A DNA stretch of 64,000 nucleotides, from contig NZ_AUGP01000004.1 in the NCBI RefSeq assembly GCF_000422725.1, positions 27,474 through 91,473 on the forward strand. The letters run 5' to 3'. The notes beneath the pieces are model-generated. The model saw nothing but the letters and a program-made list of their open reading frames with translations. It ran no database searches and was not told the DNA's origin. Made by a program: the position numbers and the translations under genes. Positions 1 through 8,263 of this stretch are shown in pieces (position 1 is the stretch's first letter; each line of letters begins with the position of its first letter). This DNA is from Flavobacterium subsaxonicum WB 4.1-42 = DSM 21790. GTDB taxonomy: Bacteria; Bacteroidota; Bacteroidia; Flavobacteriales; Flavobacteriaceae.

Positions 1-2251
1 TAATACCTCTAAAAACGGTAAAACGGTTAATGCCATGTTTTACCTGCAGCATCATGTAGCGGCTGGAAAAGAACTCATTAAAATACATGGTTTCAAAACT
101 GTTCTTGCCGGCAAAAGTAATACGGGCAAGTATGCCGTTACGGTCCAGGTTGTTGGGCGATGTACTGTACAGATGAGTAAGGGGCGTATCGCCAATGGCA
201 AGGCCGGTTTGCACCAAAGCCGTGGTTTTTTGCCCATTGAGGTATTTTTTTTCAAACTCTGCCCTAAAGTCTAACTTGCCGAAATTAAAATCGCCGCCCA
301 AAAGTCCCGATACTGCCTGCGAGTACTGGAACGCGAATTTAGGGAAGCGTTTTTCGACCTCAATCCGTCCGGACGGGGTTTGCATATAATCGCTAAACGG
401 GTTCCACTGCAAGGCTACCGATGCCATAGTAAGGTTGAAAACCGAATAGGGGTGACTACCCGATGGGTCGTACACGTATTCAAATTTAGGGTCTATGCGG
501 CTGCGGGTAATTTGCCACATGCTCTCGGTTTTGGGTATTATCTTGGTCTCTACATAACCATTCCAGGCCTGGTAATTGTAAAAGGTAGAAATGTTGATAG
601 GGCGGGGGTCGTAAATTTTAAACACCCGCTTATCAGTAGCAAAAGAGGTACTGCCAATCTCTCTGATATCATCGGTATACGAACCGCCTACCCATGAGTT
701 AGAAAATTTACCCAAGCGTACTGCGCCGCCGAGGCTGTATTTAAATTCGCCATCTTTAGTGCCGTACGCCCCATAAGTGCTTATACGGAAGGTTTCTGCC
801 AGCTTATCGTTAGTTACAAAGCCTACTCCAACCCTAAAGCCCTCGTAGTTGTTGTATTTTACAATCTGGCGCAGGTCAAGGTCAATAGGGCCAATGGGCA
901 CATATCCGTTAATAATGCGCCTGCCCAGTAAAAGGCGCTGCTCCCAGTTTTCTTTGGCCACAATACTATCTAAAGCCATGTAGGTGGTAAGACTACGGGA
1001 ATCAAGCGTATCAGTGCGGAATTGGTTCCAGTAACTCTCCGGGCGGTTTATGGCCTCATCTTTTATTTCGATGGCTACCGATGTACGCCTTATGGTAACA
1101 GGAATGTTGAATTTCTTTTCAAAATTTTGCGATTCAGAATACAGGTACACAAAGTCTGACGGGTCTTTTTCGCGGTTGTTGCCCTGGCTTTCTACTGCAT
1201 CAAATTTTATGGTTTCGCCTAAAATTTTAATATCCTGCTTGTTGTTGCCTTTTACAATTTTAAGCGTTTTATGGTCGGGAAACCAAAGCCCCATATCTTC
1301 CTCGTACGTAAAAAAATGGGTAGAGGTAATATCCAGAACATTCTTAACCCTGAACACAGCTTTAGAAACGCCGTAGGTAGTAGTGTCTATGTACAAAATA
1401 CCATTCAGCTTTTTCTTCATCCGGTTTTTGGAGCTAAAATATATCATGTACGAATCCCGGTTGTTAACGCTAACGGTATCCAGTATTTTGTAATTGTATT
1501 CGGTTAAGGCATCATCGGCCATTGGGCCGGCATACTTAGTTTCCAGCAGGTCTATCTTATCGGTATACACCGAATACGATTGCAGTTTTAGGCCTATAAA
1601 CTCATAAAGTGGCTGCTTAAAACCCGCCATGCGCGTAGCAAGCACCTCTTCTTTAAGGCCTTGGTCGCGGTTAAATTTATATTCAGATACTTTTTCGGTT
1701 TGGTATAAGTGCCTTTTGTCAATCAGTTTTTTAAACTTAAAGCGGCTGGAATCTATCTTGGCCAGTCGTTTACCAATTTCTTCATACACAAAAACCGAAT
1801 CAAGTTTACTGCTTATGGAATCGGGGTTGGCAGTAACAACAAGCCTGTCGTACGTCTTGTAGCTAAAGCTGGCCAGTTTTTGCTGCGGATTGGTAATGGG
1901 CTTACGGCGTATGGCCCTGCCCATAATTTCTTTAGCGGGGTTATTATCGTTTATAACAAGCTCTTTTAAAACCTCAGAGTGCGCAGCAAGCTTTATGGTA
2001 TAAAACCGCCTTTCGGGTGTTATAGTCACGCTTTGGGGAGTATAACTGGTATACGTAGCCGTTATTGTGGCCGATGGCTGCTCCAGTACCAGTTTGCCAT
2101 CAACATCGGTAATGTAATTTTTACCCTGCGATATTATGGTTGCAAAAGGCAGGCCGGTATTGTTTTCGGCATCTTTAACGGTAACCGTAATAGCGGTTTG
2201 CGCCCCAACGGAGATAGAAAGCAATAAAAATAAAAACGTAAGGATTTTCAT
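1..2251 (-). CDS. DUF5686/carboxypeptidase-regulatory-like protein, C-terminus cut by window edge
   Basis: The reading frame starts at an ATG (2249-2251) and stays open to base 1, giving about 750 residues with the C-terminus missing. Residues 1-18 form a signal peptide ending in a GAQ-type cleavage site. Residues 20-100 read as a CarboxypepD_reg-like beta-sandwich (TGLPFATI and TDVDGKL are typical). The rest, with KLNGILYIDT and many alternating hydrophobic strands, matches DUF5686 proteins, which are thought to be outer-membrane or surface proteins in Bacteroidota. Substrate and role are unknown. It is last in its transcription direction here; the toxin-antitoxin pair lies just upstream. 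The family call is from memory of the architecture. Confidence 0.8.
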   Translation of the reverse strand, partial: MKILTFLFLLLSISVGAQTAITVTVKDAENNTGLPFATIISQGKNYITDVDGKLVLEQPSATITATYTSYTPQSVTITPERRFYTIKLAAHSEVLKELVINDNNPAKEIMGRAIRRKPITNPQQKLASFSYKTYDRLVVTANPDSISSKLDSVFVYEEIGKRLAKIDSSRFKFKKLIDKRHLYQTEKVSEYKFNRDQGLKEEVLATRMAGFKQPLYEFIGLKLQSYSVYTDKIDLLETKYAGPMADDALTEYNYKILDTVSVNNRDSYMIYFSSKNRMKKKLNGILYIDTTTYGVSKAVFRVKNVLDITSTHFFTYEEDMGLWFPDHKTLKIVKGNNKQDIKILGETIKFDAVESQGNNREKDPSDFVYLYSESQNFEKKFNIPVTIRRTSVAIEIKDEAINRPESYWNQFRTDTLDSRSLTTYMALDSIVAKENWEQRLLLGRRIINGYVPIGPIDLDLRQIVKYNNYEGFRVGVGFVTNDKLAETFRISTYGAYGTKDGEFKYSLGGAVRLGKFSNSWVGGSYTDDIREIGSTSFATDKRVFKIYDPRPINISTFYNYQAWNGYVETKIIPKTESMWQITRSRIDPKFEYVYDPSGSHPYSVFNLTMASVALQWNPFSDYMQTPSGRIEVEKRFPKFAFQYSQAVSGLLGGDFNFGKLDFRAEFEKKYLNGQKTTALVQTGLAIGDTPLTHLYSTSPNNLDRNGILARITFAGKNSFETMYFNEFFSSRYMMLQVKHGINRFTVFRGI

Positions 2252-2276
2252 AAGTTTCTTCAAACCTGGGAGTTAT

Positions 2277-2570
2277 TTATTTTTTTGAAGAATCCTGATA
2301 GCAATTAATAACGGTTGCTATTTTAATTGTCCTGTCATCTGCAGTGTATAAAACTTTATAATTTCTAATTATCACCCGTCGGTATTTATTATAAATTTCG
2401 TCAATTTGGAATTGTTCGGGAAATACTATCTGTTTAGGTGCAGAAAAAATTTCACTTCTGATTTTTAAGGAAGTCTCTTCTGAGTTTCGCTCAAGCAAAT
2501 TGTAGTAAATTGACCTTAAATCCGCAATTGCTTCGTCAGACCATTTTATAAGAAGTTTTTCTAAAGGCAT
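2277..2570 (-). CDS. ParE/RelE-family toxin of a type II toxin-antitoxin pair
   Basis: This 97-residue protein has the plan of the ParE/RelE superfamily: an N-terminal helix region with WSDEAIADLRSIYYNL, then a beta-rich C-terminal half with RRVIIRNYKVLY and a final strand ending in VINCYQD. RelE/ParE toxins cleave ribosome-bound mRNA or poison gyrase; the sequence alone does not say which. Its ATG shares one base with the TAA of the upstream antitoxin gene (TAATG at 2568-2572), so the two are co-translated. It ends 25 bases before the DUF5686 gene start. Confidence is good for the superfamily and low for the target. Confidence 0.8.
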   Translation of the reverse strand: MPLEKLLIKWSDEAIADLRSIYYNLLERNSEETSLKIRSEIFSAPKQIVFPEQFQIDEIYNKYRRVIIRNYKVLYTADDRTIKIATVINCYQDSSKK

Positions 2571-2815
2571 TACCAGGATTTCATGTCGTTAAAAAGTTCG
2601 TCGTCAGTCATGTACCGGCCTTCTTCTATGTCTTTCAGTCCTTTATCTGCTTTTGCTTTATATTCATTAATGTTTAAAGGTTCGCCAACAGCATTGTAAG
2701 CAACAATTTCATTTTCCATTTCTGCCTTAAGAGCAAGTACTTTTTCTACTTTAGCCTGATCTCTTAAATGCATTATCCAGTCCAGTATTTCCAGTTTTGT
2801 TACAGCTATATCCAT
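2570..2815 (-). CDS. Antitoxin of the ParE/RelE-type pair
   Basis: This is an 81-residue acidic, mostly helical protein placed directly before the toxin and overlapping it by one base, the usual antitoxin-first order. The N-terminal part (residues 1-40) is a helical segment that could dimerise or bind DNA, and the C-terminal part (DIEEGRYMTDDELFNDM) looks like an extended toxin-wrapping tail. No clear ribbon-helix-helix or HTH motif can be named. The assignment rests mainly on position and size, so it is an inference from context. Confidence 0.7.
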   Translation of the reverse strand: MDIAVTKLEILDWIMHLRDQAKVEKVLALKAEMENEIVAYNAVGEPLNINEYKAKADKGLKDIEEGRYMTDDELFNDMKSW

Positions 2816-2870
2816 GGCGCAAATTTATTGATATGTAAAGATAACGACTTTTCTTTGAATTTATGATAGC

Positions 2871-2897
2871 AAAAAAAAGTCTGCCATGTGGCAGACT
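2871..2897 (-). terminator. Intrinsic terminator of pyrH-frr
   Basis: A perfect 9-bp stem (2878-2886 with 2889-2897) is followed on the minus strand by eight T. It lies just past the frr stop codon. Confidence 0.85.
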
Positions 2898-2906
2898 CTT
2901 CTTAAC

Positions 2907-3467
2907 TTATACTTTCATGATCTCTGCTTCCTTAAGGGCAAGCAGTTCGTCTATCTTTCTAATGTAAGCATTGGTAAGTTCCTGTACCTCTTCTTCGGCG
3001 CCTTTGCAAACGTCTTCAGAAAGTCCGTCTTTCTCCAGCTTCTTAATATCGGTATTGGCATCCTTACGGGCACTGCGCACACCAATTTTAGCATCTTCGG
3101 CCTCTACTTTTGCCTGTTTGGCAAGGTCGCGCCTTCTTTCTTCGGTTAATGCAGGCACGCTGATTATAATGTTATCGCCATTGTTCATTGGGTTAAACCC
3201 AAGGTTAGCAATCATAATAGCTTTTTCTATAGGGTGCAGCATGTTTTTTTCCCAGGGGGTAACAGTAATAGTACGTGCGTCGGGCACGTTAATGTTAGCC
3301 ACCTGGCTTATTGGGGTTTGCGACCCGTAGTAATCTACCTTAACACCACCCAGCATAGCAGGGCTTGCCTTACCGGCACGAATGTTTAAAAATTCTTTTT
3401 CTAAGTGGGTTAAAGAACCTTCCATCGATTCTTTTGTGCTATCTAAAATAAATTCAATCTCTTCCAT
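2907..3467 (-). CDS. frr: Ribosome recycling factor
   Basis: RRF separates the ribosomal subunits with EF-G after termination so that they can be reused. The 186-residue length is the family norm. The sequence shows the long three-helix bundle parts (KEFLNIRAGKASPAML near residue 25 and LTEERRRDLAKQAK near residue 108) and the beta domain with YYGSQTPISQVANI between them. It follows pyrH by 27 bases on the same strand, the usual pyrH-frr order in bacteria, and a strong terminator closes the operon. Confidence 0.97.
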   Translation of the reverse strand: MEEIEFILDSTKESMEGSLTHLEKEFLNIRAGKASPAMLGGVKVDYYGSQTPISQVANINVPDARTITVTPWEKNMLHPIEKAIMIANLGFNPMNNGDNIIISVPALTEERRRDLAKQAKVEAEDAKIGVRSARKDANTDIKKLEKDGLSEDVCKGAEEEVQELTNAYIRKIDELLALKEAEIMKV

Positions 3468-3494
3468 AGTTTTTAATTCTTACGGTATAAAAAA

Positions 3495-4202
3495 TTAAAC
3501 GTTTACAGTAGTTCCAACCAATTCGCCTTCGCAAACCTTAACAAGGTTGCCCGGTTTGTTCATATCAAAAACAATAATTGGCAATGCATTTTCCTGGCTA
3601 AGGGTAAATGCAGTAGTATCCATTACATTAAGGCCTTTTTTAAGCACATCCTCAAAAGTAAGGGTATCATATTTAGTGGCAGTAAGGTCTTTCTCCGGGT
3701 CGGCAGTATAAATACCATCAACGCGGGTACCTTTAAGTATTACATCGGCTTCTACCTCTACGCCCCTAAGTACAGCAGCGGTATCTGTAGTAAAATACGG
3801 GTTACCGGTACCGGCTCCAAATATTACAATACGGCCTTTTTCAAGGTGGCGCACGGCTTTTCTTTTAATATAAGGCTCTGCAATAGCTTTAATTTCTAAA
3901 GCAGTTTGCAGGCGTGTTTGCATACCGGCATCTTCCAGGGCGCCCTGTAAAGCCATACCGTTAATAACGGTGGCCAGCATGCCCATGTAATCTCCCTGAA
4001 CCCTATCCATACCGTTACTGGCCCCGGCTAACCCCCTAAAGATGTTTCCGCCGCCAATAACAATAGCTATTTGTACGCCTTTATCGTGTATTTGTTTAAT
4101 TTCCTGGGCATATTCGGCAAGCCTTTGTGGGTCAATACCATACTGCCTTTCGCCCATAAGAGCTTCTCCGCTTAGCTTTAACAGGATTCTATTGTATTTC
4201 AT
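3495..4202 (-). CDS. pyrH: UMP kinase
   Basis: This enzyme phosphorylates UMP to UDP in pyrimidine nucleotide synthesis. It belongs to the amino acid kinase fold, with [10 protein letters not shown] at the N-terminus, the glycine-rich GGGNIFRG loop near residue 55 and [13 protein letters not shown] near residue 130. The start chosen is the ATG at 4202, giving [12 protein letters not shown] and 235 residues, the usual size; an in-frame ATG seven codons upstream is possible but adds a non-conserved leader. It lies directly before frr in the same operon. Confidence 0.96.
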   Translation of the reverse strand: MKYNRILLKLSGEALMGERQYGIDPQRLAEYAQEIKQIHDKGVQIAIVIGGGNIFRGLAGASNGMDRVQGDYMGMLATVINGMALQGALEDAGMQTRLQTALEIKAIAEPYIKRKAVRHLEKGRIVIFGAGTGNPYFTTDTAAVLRGVEVEADVILKGTRVDGIYTADPEKDLTATKYDTLTFEDVLKKGLNVMDTTAFTLSQENALPIIVFDMNKPGNLVKVCEGELVGTTVNV

Positions 4203-4274
4203 AGGGTTATTTTTGTGGTGCAAATATAGTAATAATTGTTTTTGCTAAAAGCACAATTTTATACCTGTGCATAA

Positions 4275-5054
4275 CTAAACTATTAAGTCCTGGTACGACT
4301 TTTTAGCCGACTCATATCCAATCTGGAAAATCTCGTCCATCTTGGCCTTATTGGTCTCAAAAGTACTAAACAGTGCCAGCTCATCGGGGCTTATAACCCA
4401 ATCGCACAGTGTAAACTTCTGCATGTTGCTGTTGGCCGAAAGCAAATCGTAAGCACGGGTGGTAACTGACTTGATAGAAGTAAGGTCTTCTTTATCAATT
4501 TTTTGTATGGGGCTAACATACACGCCAATAAGCGTATCGCAGCGACCCTGTAAAATATCGGTAGGAAAGTGGTTAATGATACCGCCATCGCTATACAGGC
4601 GGCCGTCTATCTCGTAAGGCGAGATAATACCCGGAAATGCCGACGAGGCCAGTACGGCATCGGCAACTTTGGTCTCCGACCCAAATATTTTTAGCTTGCC
4701 CGATACTAAGTCGGTTGCGGTAAGGTGCATTTTATAGGGTAGGTCGCCCAGTGTGGCTTCTTTAAAAATACCGTCGAAATAGTCTTTAAAGGCTACCGAA
4801 TCGATAAAACCGGGCTTACGGAAGGTAAAATGCCGCCAGTGGAAAAAGTAAATGGACTTAAAAAATTCCAGTATTTCTTCGGGTTGCTTGCCCCAGGCGT
4901 AAAGTGCTGACACAATGGCGCCTGAACTGGTTCCGGCAATGTGAGAAGGGCGGATGCCTATCTCATCAAAAAATTTTAAAACGCCCGCGTGGGCTATGCC
5001 TTTGGTGCCGCCCCCCGAGAGGATGATGCCAATGGTGTTTCCGTCAAATTTCAT
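4275..5054 (-). CDS. Patatin-like phospholipase
   Basis: This 259-residue predicted lipid acyl hydrolase has the patatin signatures: the oxyanion-hole motif SGGGTKGIAHAG at residues 13-24, the nucleophile elbow GTSSG with Ser43, and the DGG motif with the catalytic Asp near residue 175 (YSDGGIINHFP). Patatins use a Ser-Asp dyad. No signal peptide is visible, so it is probably cytoplasmic, like the RssA/YchK group. It stands alone, divergent from the thioredoxin-like gene at 5153 and 52 bases from the pyrH start. Confidence 0.92.
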   Translation of the reverse strand: MKFDGNTIGIILSGGGTKGIAHAGVLKFFDEIGIRPSHIAGTSSGAIVSALYAWGKQPEEILEFFKSIYFFHWRHFTFRKPGFIDSVAFKDYFDGIFKEATLGDLPYKMHLTATDLVSGKLKIFGSETKVADAVLASSAFPGIISPYEIDGRLYSDGGIINHFPTDILQGRCDTLIGVYVSPIQKIDKEDLTSIKSVTTRAYDLLSANSNMQKFTLCDWVISPDELALFSTFETNKAKMDEIFQIGYESAKKSYQDLIV

Positions 5055-5106
5055 TAGGATGTGATTTCCTGACTAAATTACAGTTTTTTATTGAATGGCC
5101 TTTTTT

Positions 5107-5135
5107 TTGATGTACTAAAAATAGAAGTATTTTTG
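5107..5135 (+). promoter_or_regulatory. Bacteroidota-type promoter of the thioredoxin-like gene
   Basis: TTG at 5107-5109 and TATTTTTG at 5128-5135 are separated by 18 bases, which fits the Bacteroidota consensus TTG-N17-23-TAnnTTTG, and the ATG follows 17 bases later. Confidence 0.6.
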
Positions 5136-5152
5136 CATTAAATTTTGCAGTT

Positions 5153-5770
5153 ATGATAACAGATGAATCGTTAATTGAAAAAAGCCTTAAAAACGGCTTT
5201 TCTTATACCGAGTATAGAAACCATGTAATGCAATTGCTTATGGATGGGCTCTCTACAGGTGCCACCCAAAGCGAAGACCTTACACATTATACCACCCTTA
5301 ACGAGGTGCGTATGAACCGCCTTGACAAAACCATTAAGCTGCCTGAGGATATTAAAAACCGCCTTGCCAACCTTAAAAAGGAGCATACGCTTTTAGTAAT
5401 ATCTGAAGGATGGTGTGGCGATGCTGCCCAGATATTGCCTATTATAAATAAAATGGCCGAGGCGAGCGATAAACTTAGCATAGAGATTGTTTTGCGCGAT
5501 GAGAACGCCGAACTCATGGATGCTTACCTAACTAACGGTGCGCGCTCTATACCTAAAATGGTATTGTTGGATGATGCTTTAAATGCCCGCGCAAGCTGGG
5601 GCCCAAGGCCACAGGGTGGTGCGCAGCTTATAAGGGATTATAAAGAACAATTTGGTGTAATAGACCAACAGGTTAAAACCGATTTGCAAAAATGGTACCT
5701 GCAGGATAAAGGCCACAGCACTATGGAAGAAATAACGCTGCTGCTTGAAAACGCAGAAAACATAGAGTAA
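5153..5770 (+). CDS. Thioredoxin-family protein with WCGDA motif
   Basis: This 205-residue protein has a thioredoxin-like core at residues 75-175. The active site reads SEGWCGDAAQ with a single Cys88, not a CxxC pair, followed by the central fold (IEIVLRDEN) and the cis-proline region (ARSIPKMV). Without a second cysteine it is unlikely to be a classical dithiol reductase; a monothiol or bacilliredoxin-like role is possible. There is no signal peptide, so it should be cytoplasmic. It is a single-gene unit with its own promoter, and a palindromic repeat lies just past its stop. Confidence 0.85.
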   Translation: MITDESLIEKSLKNGFSYTEYRNHVMQLLMDGLSTGATQSEDLTHYTTLNEVRMNRLDKTIKLPEDIKNRLANLKKEHTLLVISEGWCGDAAQILPIINKMAEASDKLSIEIVLRDENAELMDAYLTNGARSIPKMVLLDDALNARASWGPRPQGGAQLIRDYKEQFGVIDQQVKTDLQKWYLQDKGHSTMEEITLLLENAENIE

Positions 5771-5790
5771 TTTCAAATTTCAAACATATT

Positions 5791-5863
5791 TTTGCCACGA
5801 ATTACACTAATTTCCACAAATTAATTTTTTGAAATTAGTGTAATTCGTGAAATTCGTGGCAAA
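5791..5863. repeat. Imperfect inverted repeat with CCACGAATTA units
   Basis: The left arm (5791-5814) and right arm (5831-5863) are complementary except for one extra 9-base CACGAATT-type unit in the right arm. It lies between the convergent thioredoxin-like and gldD genes. A second copy of the same family is at 46756-46861. It may also act as a bidirectional terminator-like hairpin. Confidence 0.75.
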
Positions 5864-5899
5864 CTGGAATCGTAATTTGAAATTCGTAATTCAAAAAAA

Positions 5900-6469
5900 C
5901 TATTTCCACTTCAGGGTTTCCATAATATTTTGCATGTCTTCTTTTATGTAGGCAGCTGCCGGCATAACCGAATCGAAATTGGGTTTGGCATAAAAGTACA
6001 TAGAGGCCGTTAAAAAGTGGCGGGTACTATCGGTTACATAAAATTGGGCATTGGTAGCAGCATCGCCACCCACCTGAGAGAACATGCCGTAAACCTTTTT
6101 GTCGCGGTTAAGGTACGGCTGGGTTTCTATAGCATCGGCCTTTATGGTGTGCTTGTAAGTTAGCTCCTCCGCATCGCGTAAAAGCGACTCTAAATTATTG
6201 TTTACCGGTTTGTAAGTAAGGTAAATGGTAGCCTTCATTTTAGGGTACTCTATAGTAAAGCTGCAGTTGCCTTTATCTTTAACCGTAGCCAGTGAGTTGT
6301 AACCAAAAGTGTAAGGGCAATTGGCCTCGAAAGGTTTGTAGGTACCCATTGGATATTCCAGGTTTAAGTAAGCCTGCGGCTTAGGCACGGCATCATCTTT
6401 ACAGGCTGTAAACAATATGCCTGTTAACCCTAAAAGCCCTAACCCCATTATTTTATTGATCATTTTCAT
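5900..6469 (-). CDS. gldD: Gliding motility lipoprotein GldD
   Basis: GldD is a lipoprotein required for gliding and for type IX secretion in Flavobacterium. This 189-residue protein has a lipoprotein signal (residues 1-22, lipobox ending at Cys23, GILFTACKDD), then KPQAYLNLEYP, as in other GldD proteins, and a compact domain with TRHFLTASMYFYAKPNFDSV. Its ATG overlaps the gldE stop by four bases (ATGA), so the two are translationally coupled. The operon order mutY-ssb-gldE-gldD is the one known in flavobacteria and supports the name. Confidence 0.95.
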   Translation of the reverse strand: MKMINKIMGLGLLGLTGILFTACKDDAVPKPQAYLNLEYPMGTYKPFEANCPYTFGYNSLATVKDKGNCSFTIEYPKMKATIYLTYKPVNNNLESLLRDAEELTYKHTIKADAIETQPYLNRDKKVYGMFSQVGGDAATNAQFYVTDSTRHFLTASMYFYAKPNFDSVMPAAAYIKEDMQNIMETLKWK

Positions 6470-7749
6470 GCAAGCGTAACCTTAATTTGTTTTATCCTTC
6501 TCCTATCAACAGATTCGACGGTAAAGATATTGCCATTAAAGGTAATTTTTTGCGCTTTTTTAGGAAAATTGCCGGTTATCTCCAACAGAAAGCCTGCCAG
6601 GGTTTCGGCTTCACCTTTGGCAGCCTCAAAAACATCCTCAGTAACATCGGTAATACGGTAAAAATCCTTCAGGCTTATCTTACCATCAAAAAGGTAATTG
6701 CGGTCGTCCAGCTTCGAATAAATAATATCTTCATCATCAAACTCATCGCTAATATCGCCCACAATTTCTTCCAGTATATCTTCTAACGATATAATGCCCG
6801 ATGTACCGCCGTATTCGTCTACCACTATGGCAAGATGGTTTTTCATTTCCTGAAATTCTTTAAGCAGGTTGTCCAGCTTTTTATTTTCGGGTACAAAAAA
6901 TGGTTCACGTAAAATAGACTGCCATTCAAAATTATCGTTGTCTATGTGGGGTATCAGGTCTTTTATAAACAAAACGCCTTCTATTTTGTCAATGTTATCG
7001 CGGTATACGGGTATGCGCGAAAAGCCGGTATCTACAATTTTGGGCATTATTTTGCTAAAAGGCTCCTCTATGTCCAATGCAAAAATGTCGATACGCGGAC
7101 TCATAACCTGCCGTGCATCGGTATTGCCAAAGCTTACAATGCCTTGTAGTATTTTTTGCTCTTCGGCAGTGGCGTCGCCATAATCGGTTAGCTCCAGCGC
7201 CTGTGATAAACGGTCTATGGAAAATTCTGATTTTTGGTTGCCAAATTTTTTATGCAGCCATAACGATACCTCGCGCATGGGCACACTAAGCGGCGACAGT
7301 AATTTGTTAAGCACAAACAGCGGCCACGCAATTTTTTTAGCAAAGCGGCGGCTGTTTCGGCCGGCGTATACTTTGGGCAGCACTTCGCCAAACAGTAAGA
7401 TAAGCAGGGTAATAATGGCAACTTCTACCCCAAAGCGCAGGCTAAGGAAGGGTATGGCCGAAAACGCATTCATACGGAAAAACAGTATGATGATGCCTAT
7501 GTTTATAAAGGTGTTGGTAATAACAATAGTGGCTAAAAGCTTTTTAGGCTTTTCGAGCAGGGTGGCTATAAGGCTGCCTTTTTTGTTGTCTTTGCTATTT
7601 ATTTTATCGAGGTCGTCTTTATTGAGGCTAAAAAGTGCCACCTCTGTACCCGATATAAAAGCAGAACAAAAAAGCAGCACAACAATGGCTGTAAAACCTA
7701 TTACAAGGTTATAATCTATAGAAAATATGCTCGTGGGGCCGGGGTCCAA
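6466..7749 (-). CDS. gldE: Gliding motility protein GldE (CNNM/CorC-type membrane protein)
   Basis: This 427-residue protein has the HlyC/CorC-like architecture: DUF21/CNNM transmembrane segments in residues 10-170, a pair of CBS domains (about 205-325; MSPRIDIFALD and FFVPENKKLDNLL are typical) and a C-terminal CorC/HlyC transporter-associated domain (about 345-425, ending IKQIKVTLA). GldE is found with GldD and partly overlaps it in function in F. johnsoniae. Position directly before gldD distinguishes it from general CorC paralogues. The start near 7749 precedes the first membrane segment by about 12 residues. Confidence 0.93.
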   Translation of the reverse strand: MDPGPTSIFSIDYNLVIGFTAIVVLLFCSAFISGTEVALFSLNKDDLDKINSKDNKKGSLIATLLEKPKKLLATIVITNTFINIGIIILFFRMNAFSAIPFLSLRFGVEVAIITLLILLFGEVLPKVYAGRNSRRFAKKIAWPLFVLNKLLSPLSVPMREVSLWLHKKFGNQKSEFSIDRLSQALELTDYGDATAEEQKILQGIVSFGNTDARQVMSPRIDIFALDIEEPFSKIMPKIVDTGFSRIPVYRDNIDKIEGVLFIKDLIPHIDNDNFEWQSILREPFFVPENKKLDNLLKEFQEMKNHLAIVVDEYGGTSGIISLEDILEEIVGDISDEFDDEDIIYSKLDDRNYLFDGKISLKDFYRITDVTEDVFEAAKGEAETLAGFLLEITGNFPKKAQKITFNGNIFTVESVDRRRIKQIKVTLA

Positions 7750-7772
7750 AATAGGGGGTGTTAGTTAAACAA

Positions 7773-8222
7773 TCAAAACGGCAGGTCGTCTTCCGGGGCC
7801 GGCACGCTTGGTACATCATACGCCGGTGTTTTGGCAGGCTCGCTACCCGCAGCCACCGGCTGCCTGTTATTATTGTCGAGTTCTTTCTTAGTTGTTAGAA
7901 AGGTAAACTCTGTAACCTGAATTTCGGTAGTGTATTTAGTGGTGCCATCTTCGCCCTGCCACTGGCGCGATTTTATGCGGCCTTCTATATAAATCTTGTC
8001 TCCTTTGCTAAGGTATTTCTCACAAATTTCGGCAGCTTTATTGCGCACAACAAGGTTATGCCACTCTGTAGATGTTATCTTTTCGTTGGTTTGCTTGTTA
8101 ATGTAAATTTCGTTAGTAGCCAACGGAAACCGGCCAATGCAATTGCCACCCTCAAAATAGTGGATCTTTACTTCGTCGCCCAGATGCCCAATAAGCATCA
8201 CTTTGTTTAACGTACCGTTCAT
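7773..8222 (-). CDS. ssb: Single-stranded DNA-binding protein
   Basis: This 149-residue SSB has an OB-fold at residues 1-110 (MNGTLNKVMLIGHLG, TEWHNLVV, GDKIYIEGRIKSRQW) and a disordered tail ending in the acidic partner-binding tip DDLPF. SSB coats single-stranded DNA in replication and repair and recruits partners through that tip. It sits between mutY and gldE on the same strand with short spacers. The tip is identical to that of the DUF3127 protein at 28779. Confidence 0.96.
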   Translation of the reverse strand: MNGTLNKVMLIGHLGDEVKIHYFEGGNCIGRFPLATNEIYINKQTNEKITSTEWHNLVVRNKAAEICEKYLSKGDKIYIEGRIKSRQWQGEDGTTKYTTEIQVTEFTFLTTKKELDNNNRQPVAAGSEPAKTPAYDVPSVPAPEDDLPF

Positions 8223-8263
8223 TGCTTTGTTTTAGTGTTAACCAAATGTAATAAAATTAATCA

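Noticed and set aside
2277..2815. Toxin-antitoxin pair considered as part of a larger defence island
   Set aside because: Neighbours on both sides are core genes (frr-pyrH and a surface protein); only a plain two-gene module is supported.
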